From NCBI GenBank assembly GCA_963082975.1, contig OY720350.1, forward strand, positions 36,004,660 to 36,068,659: a stretch of DNA of 64,000 bases. Direction: 5' to 3'. The notes beneath the pieces were generated by a model that was not told the origin of the DNA, did no database searches, and saw only the letters and a list, made by a program, of their open reading frames with translations. The translations under genes and the position numbers were made by a program. Of this stretch, positions 59,560 to 64,000 are shown one piece after another (positions within the stretch are counted from its first letter, which is position 1; the number at the start of each line of letters is the position of its first letter). This DNA comes from Labia minor. Lineage: Eukaryota > Arthropoda > Insecta > Dermaptera > Spongiphoridae.

Positions 59560-60454
59560 TAAAGGGTTTAGAGGTATAGAACTTTAAATTGCAATAAATC
59601 AACGATGGATTATTCGATTGACATGAATTTTATTTATACGAAAGATAATCTTGTGGCATTACATTTTATATGATTTCTGGCATAGGGCCGCCACGGCTGG
59701 CTCGGATGTAGTCCAATCTGGACGTCCAATTTTCGATAACTTTTTCCAACATTTGAGGCCGTACATCGGCAATAACACGGCGAATATTGTCTTCCAAATG
59801 GACAAGCGTTTGTGGCTTATCCACATAGGCCAATGACTTTACATAGCCCCACAAAAAGTAGTCTAGCGGTGTTAAATCACAAGATCTTGGAGGCCAATTC
59901 ACAGGTCCAAAACGTGAAATTAGGCGGTCACCAAACATATATTTCCATAAATCGATTGTGGCACGATCTGTGTGACATGTTGCGCCGTCTTGTTGGAACT
60001 ACAGCTCCTGGACATCATGGTTGTTCAATTCAGGAATGAAAAAGTTAGTAATCATGGCTCTAAACCGATCACCATTGACATTGACCATTGACACATGACA
60101 TCACCATTGACCAGCAATTTCTTCTGTACGCAGCGTACGGCGTCTCTGGGGATGCGAGTTATCAATAAGAGTAAACGTGGTGCGAAAACGTTCCATGGTT
60201 AATCGAATTAACTGCTCTGATGGACGATTTTGTCGACGATAAAATGGACGTAGTCCACGATACGTATTCCGCACAGAACTATTATTTTCGGAATAAAATA
60301 GCACTATTTGCAAGCGTTGTTCAGGCGTGAGTCTATTCATGAGGAATTGCCAAACTAAACTGAGAATAAATCACTTGACAGCTGTTATATCGGTCGTCAA
60401 CTTGAACAGTAATGGCAACTTAAAGTTCTAGAGCTTGAAAAAAAAACACCCTTT
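59560..60454 (-). mobile_element. mariner-like element of DD41D spacing, deleted
   Basis: About 0.9 kb. Right end (minus-strand 5') starts TAAAGGGTG and has AGAACTTTAAGTTGCC; the left end has AAGGGTTT and AGAACTTTAAATTGC. Encodes a broken transposase (59666-60340). Confidence 0.75.
59666..60340 (-). pseudogene. DD41D mariner-like transposase remnant
   Basis: Starts at a true ATG (60340): MNRLTPEQRLQIVLFYSENN and NRPSEQLIRLTMERFRTTFT form the N-terminal helix-turn-helix. After a deletion the frame resumes with FQQDGATCHTDRATIDLWKY, then WPPRSCDLTPLDYFLWGYVK, and the C-terminus ending RASRGGPMPEI. From the Asp in QQDG to the Asp in PLDY there are 41 residues, the DD41D spacing (rosa-type) rather than D34D. 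The first catalytic Asp is in the missing part and a TAG lies just before FQQD. Inactive. Confidence 0.85.
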
Positions 60455-60772
60455 AGTTCAAACTTTCAGAATGAACAATACTTTATAAATATATTAATAT
60501 ATAAGACATTTATATACTTATATATAACTACCTAGACAGAAAAGATTACATCCAGGATGATAATGGAATTCCATTAATTCATCATATCAAACGTAAAAAA
60601 AACGTACATAAATCAATAAACTATCCACTCTCTCCCTATAAATATTTCCCCACATTCCCCACCAAAATATAAACTAGGTTTTCTTTATATATATAGCCTT
60701 TTCCTAGTCAGTTAGTCAAATAAATATTATTTCAAAATAAGTATTATGTAAATAATGTAAGACAATCTAAAA

Positions 60773-61160
60773 ATAAAAACTAATAAAGATGATTTTTCTC
60801 GAGGATAAAACCAATACAAAGTGAATTATATAAAAAAAAACTTATCGAGTGAAATTTGGTGTGAAAATAACCCTTTCCTTCCTATCGTCGATCGCTAATA
60901 CTACCACTTCCGGTTTCCGGATTTGCACCAAAAGTTGATCAATTTTTAATACTGTGTGATGCATTAAGTAAATATACCAAATTTCATCAAAATCCGTTGA
61001 GCCGTTCAAGCTGTACACATGTATACGGACGGACGGACAGACATCATGCTAAAAATACTTTTTTCTGTTAAGAAAATGTTTGATTCGTGGAGATATGTAA
61101 AAATATCCACATGTGAAATTTGGTGTGAAAACAATACCTCCCTTACTATTGTCGGTCGGT
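60773..61160 (-). mobile_element. Family A element, 3' truncated, inverted (A6)
   Basis: Reads on the minus strand from ACCGACCGACAATAGTAAGG at 61160 through a minimal GTCC tract (61025-61040) to ATCATCTTTATTAG at its left limit; the CRE-like block and 3' hairpin are missing. Confidence 0.7.
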
Positions 61161-61558
61161 AAAAATTATAAAAAATAAAATAAACTTTCGATTTTCTTTT
61201 GACCCACTACTAGTACAAAAAATACGATTTGAAAAAAATTAAAAAAAAATATTTAAATATAAATTAACTGAATTTTTGTGTTGTAGTGATAATTAAAAAT
61301 AGTTGTACAATATGTTAGCACTTGTTTTGTTGTTATTCTCACTTTTATTACAGAATAATAGTGTTTTTTAATGGAAATTTCTTTTAACATGGTCCACCAC
61401 TGGAACATATAAAATAAATTAATAATATATTAACATTTGGCTCAATTGAATTTAATTATATCTTTTTTGTTTTATATTTTTGTTATTTTAATTACTTTTT
61501 TATATTTCACAAATGAAACTATTTAAACAAAATAACTGATTTGAATTTTCATATAGAA

Positions 61559-61770
61559 CAGGGATGAGCAACCCGCGGCCCTTTAAATGTTTTTCTGAGG
61601 CCCGCCGAGCATTTCTAAAATAGAATTTTATTATTCGTCTCGATTATTTATAAACAATATTATAATGTTTATTAGTATATATATAAAGCTTTGTAAATTG
61701 TAAAGTGCGGTCCGCCACAAAATTTTAAAATTTAAATTGGTCCGTGGGTTAAAAAGGTTGCTCACCCCTG
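61559..61770. mobile_element. hAT MITE
   Basis: 212 bases with ends CAGGGATGAGCAACC and GGTTGCTCACCCCTG, flanked by ATATAGAA and ATATAAAA (7 of 8 match). Non-coding. Confidence 0.82.
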
Positions 61771-62165
61771 ATATAAAATTTCTCCCTCTCTTCGATATTG
61801 ACAATCATAAGAGAAGGGTCTGGACATCCTCATTTTAGAATAAATTGCGCATAAAATTTACCATTTTTTTCAATTAAGAAAATTCGTAATTATATTATTT
61901 AGATGTAATTTAAAAAAAAATGTGAAATAAGTTTTTTTTATAATTGTTTTCTCAATGAAAATTTAGTACGGATTTAATTTATTATTTTGAATGATTTATC
62001 ATTGTTTTTAATTTTAATTAAATTTTAATACAATTAAAATGAATACTTATAGAAACTATTCGAAAATTAGGCAATTTATTCCAATTTATTATGATATAAA
62101 ATATAATAATTTTCTTAATATATTTTTATTTTTAAACAAATTAGTTTTTAACCTCATTTAGTACT

Positions 62166-62209
<44 letters not shown>

Positions 62210-62879
62210 TATATACTGATATATGTTTTTGAACTTGAAAAATATCCACATGACTTTGAAAGGCGAATCAAACTGTTTAAGTCTCATGAGGAAATTCAAT
62301 TTATGTATTTTTTATTAATTAAGATAAATTAATAAATAGTATTTAGAAATATTAAAATCAAAATATTTATTTCAGGGTGACTTAATTATTAGATTTTGGA
62401 ATATATATTTATAGCATACTATATATTTTTATATAATAATCTCTCTTTAAATTGATTCATTTAAATAGATAAAATCATTTCAATAGATAAAAACAATTAA
62501 ATCTTAATTTCTATTAAAATCTATATATATAAAGGAGACTGTTTGTATGTATGTATGTATGTAATTCGTTTACTTTTTTGCTGTCATAGTTTAATATGTT
62601 AAAATGTAAGTTATTTACATTTTAACATAAAATAGAAAATATATTATTTAAGGATTAAAGAATAAAAATAGAAAGTAAATTAGTGAATATTTTAAAAATT
62701 AGACAATTTGTGGAAATTGAAATAACTAAGAAATGAGAGGTGGAGGGGATGAGGAGAGAGGTGAGAGTGTGTGTGAGCGGGAGAGAGAGAGATTTAAAGT
62801 TTATATATAGTTCTCCATGTTGTTCATTCAAGAGCCAGGCGTGGCCCACTGACTGGCGGAGTCATTTTACACAATGTAT

Positions 62880-63060
62880 ATAACTAGCAATCAAAGAATT
62901 ATTATAAATTTTAACTTTTTATTTTAAATTCTAATATTCAAATATCATTTCAATTAAATAATTTATTCTAAAAGTTCTCATTTTAATTAATATAATAAAA
63001 TATTTAAATCATATTTAACTTAAATTATTTTGTATTTATTCTTTCCATATTTGAATAGGT
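62880..63060. repeat. inverted copy of the repeat body at 3900-4290
   Basis: Complementary to the stretch around TTTAGAATAAATTATTTAAT and AAATATTCAAATAT at 3960-4290, without the palindromic insertion. Serves as an empty-site comparison for 4073-4210. Confidence 0.55.
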
Positions 63061-63389
63061 ACTTCTTTTATTTTAAGGGAGGGAATTAACTATGATCTAA
63101 AAAAATTAATAAATGAACTTAATAATAAAAAATCAAATAAATCCATTAATTTAAATTAATACTATTAATGAATGTATATATTGTTAATTTATCTTTAGTT
63201 TTATCAATACTTTTATACCGTTAATTTTTATAAATTAATTTTTATAAATTGTCTCAAGTCTCTAACTTTGCATTTTCTCTAATTTTATTATAATTAAAAA
63301 TATTCAATAAAAATCAAACAATGAAATTAAAATATCGAAATGAAATGATCAAGAAATATTATACTCTATTATAACATATACAATACTTA

Positions 63390-64000
63390 TAAACTATAGG
63401 CGGAGGAAATATTAGACGATATCATTGCGGGTTCATGCCAAATCGATCAACATTAATTAAGATATTTTCATTATGACAGATATTAGGAAAAAAACCGCGA
63501 ATTCAATATTTCTGTTCACTAATTATTTGTAGACTTTAGTAAAACATACGCATGACTCAATAGATCCGGATAAACTTTTTCAAATTTTGATCTTAAAATT
63601 TATCTTGAAGGTAGTAAAGAAAGAGTAAGATGTGGAAATCAATTGTAAAATATTAGGTGACCCAGACGACTTAAATATAATAGGAGATTCGGCAATTGCA
63701 ATTACAGATAGCGAGGAAAAATTAATCGAGGTAGGAAAAGAGATGAGGTTTGAAATTAATAATGATAAATAAATATATTTAGAAACAAACAGGAGCAGTA
63801 TTAACATACAAAATGTAGAATTTGAATATGTAGAAAAATTGAATGTAATCACGAAGGATAATAATATTTGAGAAGAATTGAAATCGAAGTTGCAATCGGA
63901 AAACGCCTGTTATCATGCAGTAAAGAGGCTTATCTCATCAAAATTATTATAAAAGGGAATGAAAATTAAAATATATAAAACAATTATTTTGTCTGTTGTA
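63390..64000 (+). mobile_element. LINE reverse-transcriptase relic
   Basis: Worn plus-strand frames: a CGFMPNRST-like block near 63425 (the 'CGFRPGRSTxDQIF' motif), then after a gap GDPDDLNIIGDSAIAI (the 'YADDxxII' catalytic region, with Tyr-Ala lost), FEINNDKxIYLET, FEYVEKLNVI, NACYHAVKRLISSKLL and KIKIYKTIILSVV. The order is that of the reverse transcriptase and thumb of arthropod LINEs. Stops and a lost catalytic box make it dead. It continues past the window. Confidence 0.75.

Larger units (their letters stand above)
58286..64000. other. upstream mGluR intron or flank
   Basis: No earlier mGluR exon recognised on the minus strand. Contents: hammerhead-like motif (58579-58616), DD41D mariner-like element (59560-60454), family-A element A6 (60773-61160), hAT MITE (61559-61770), TA tract (62169-62207), a GTAT tract (62545-62561), an inverted repeat body (62880-63060) and a LINE relic (63390-64000). 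The rest is AT-rich. Confidence 0.65.

Overview
The window looks like a GC-poor arthropod genome, most likely an insect. It has canonical GT/AG introns of 0.8 to 26 kb, very AT-rich intronic DNA, and a dense mix of mariner, hAT, rolling-circle, LINE and fold-back repeats. The AT-richness together with an F-box-type LRR gene would suit a small parasitoid wasp, but that is inference; nothing here fixes the species.

The main gene is on the minus strand: a class C GPCR of the metabotropic glutamate receptor (mGluR) family. Eight exons between 58285 and 6275 join with consistent reading phases. They encode about 567 residues: the second half of the Venus-flytrap ligand domain, a complete nine-cysteine domain, and TM1 to TM6. 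The 5' exons (start, signal peptide, first half of the ligand domain) and the 3' exons (TM7, C-tail) are not seen and should lie outside the window. The residue aligned with the glutamate-clamping lysine (K409 of mGluR1) is phenylalanine, while the other visible ligand residues are kept. This points to the insect mXR/mangetout type or another receptor that does not use glutamate.

The only other host gene recognised is on the plus strand at the left edge (468-1826): the last exon of a leucine-rich-repeat protein of the F-box/FBXL type. If the last mGluR exons lie left of base 1, this gene sits in an mGluR intron on the opposite strand.

The rest is transposon strata. Two interspersed families (A, seven pieces; B, four pieces) share an architecture: a 5' terminal motif whose inverse lies just before a 3' hairpin, with a simple-sequence tract inside. 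This is the plan of Helentron-associated non-autonomous elements (HINE/DINE-1). There are hAT elements with 8-bp target duplications (including a 3.0-kb one at 33296-36327 and one with a transposase C-terminus at 39635-40386), several mariner types (one of DD41D spacing), and fold-back elements. There is also a three-level nest at 45927-48065, a 1.46-kb tandem duplication with an empty-site control for a hAT insertion, many LINE 3' ends, tRNA-like SINEs, candidate solo LTRs, and Penelope-like fragments with hammerhead-like motifs.

Layout: 1-240 LINE tail; 468-1826 LRR exon; 1.86-6.27 kb repeats; 6.3-7.8 kb the two TM exons; 10.9, 16.9, 22.2 and 24.3 kb cysteine-rich and ligand-domain exons; 24.5-50.6 kb one 26-kb intron full of nested transposons; 50.6 and 58.0 kb ligand-domain exons; 58.3-64 kb transposons and a decayed LINE reverse transcriptase.
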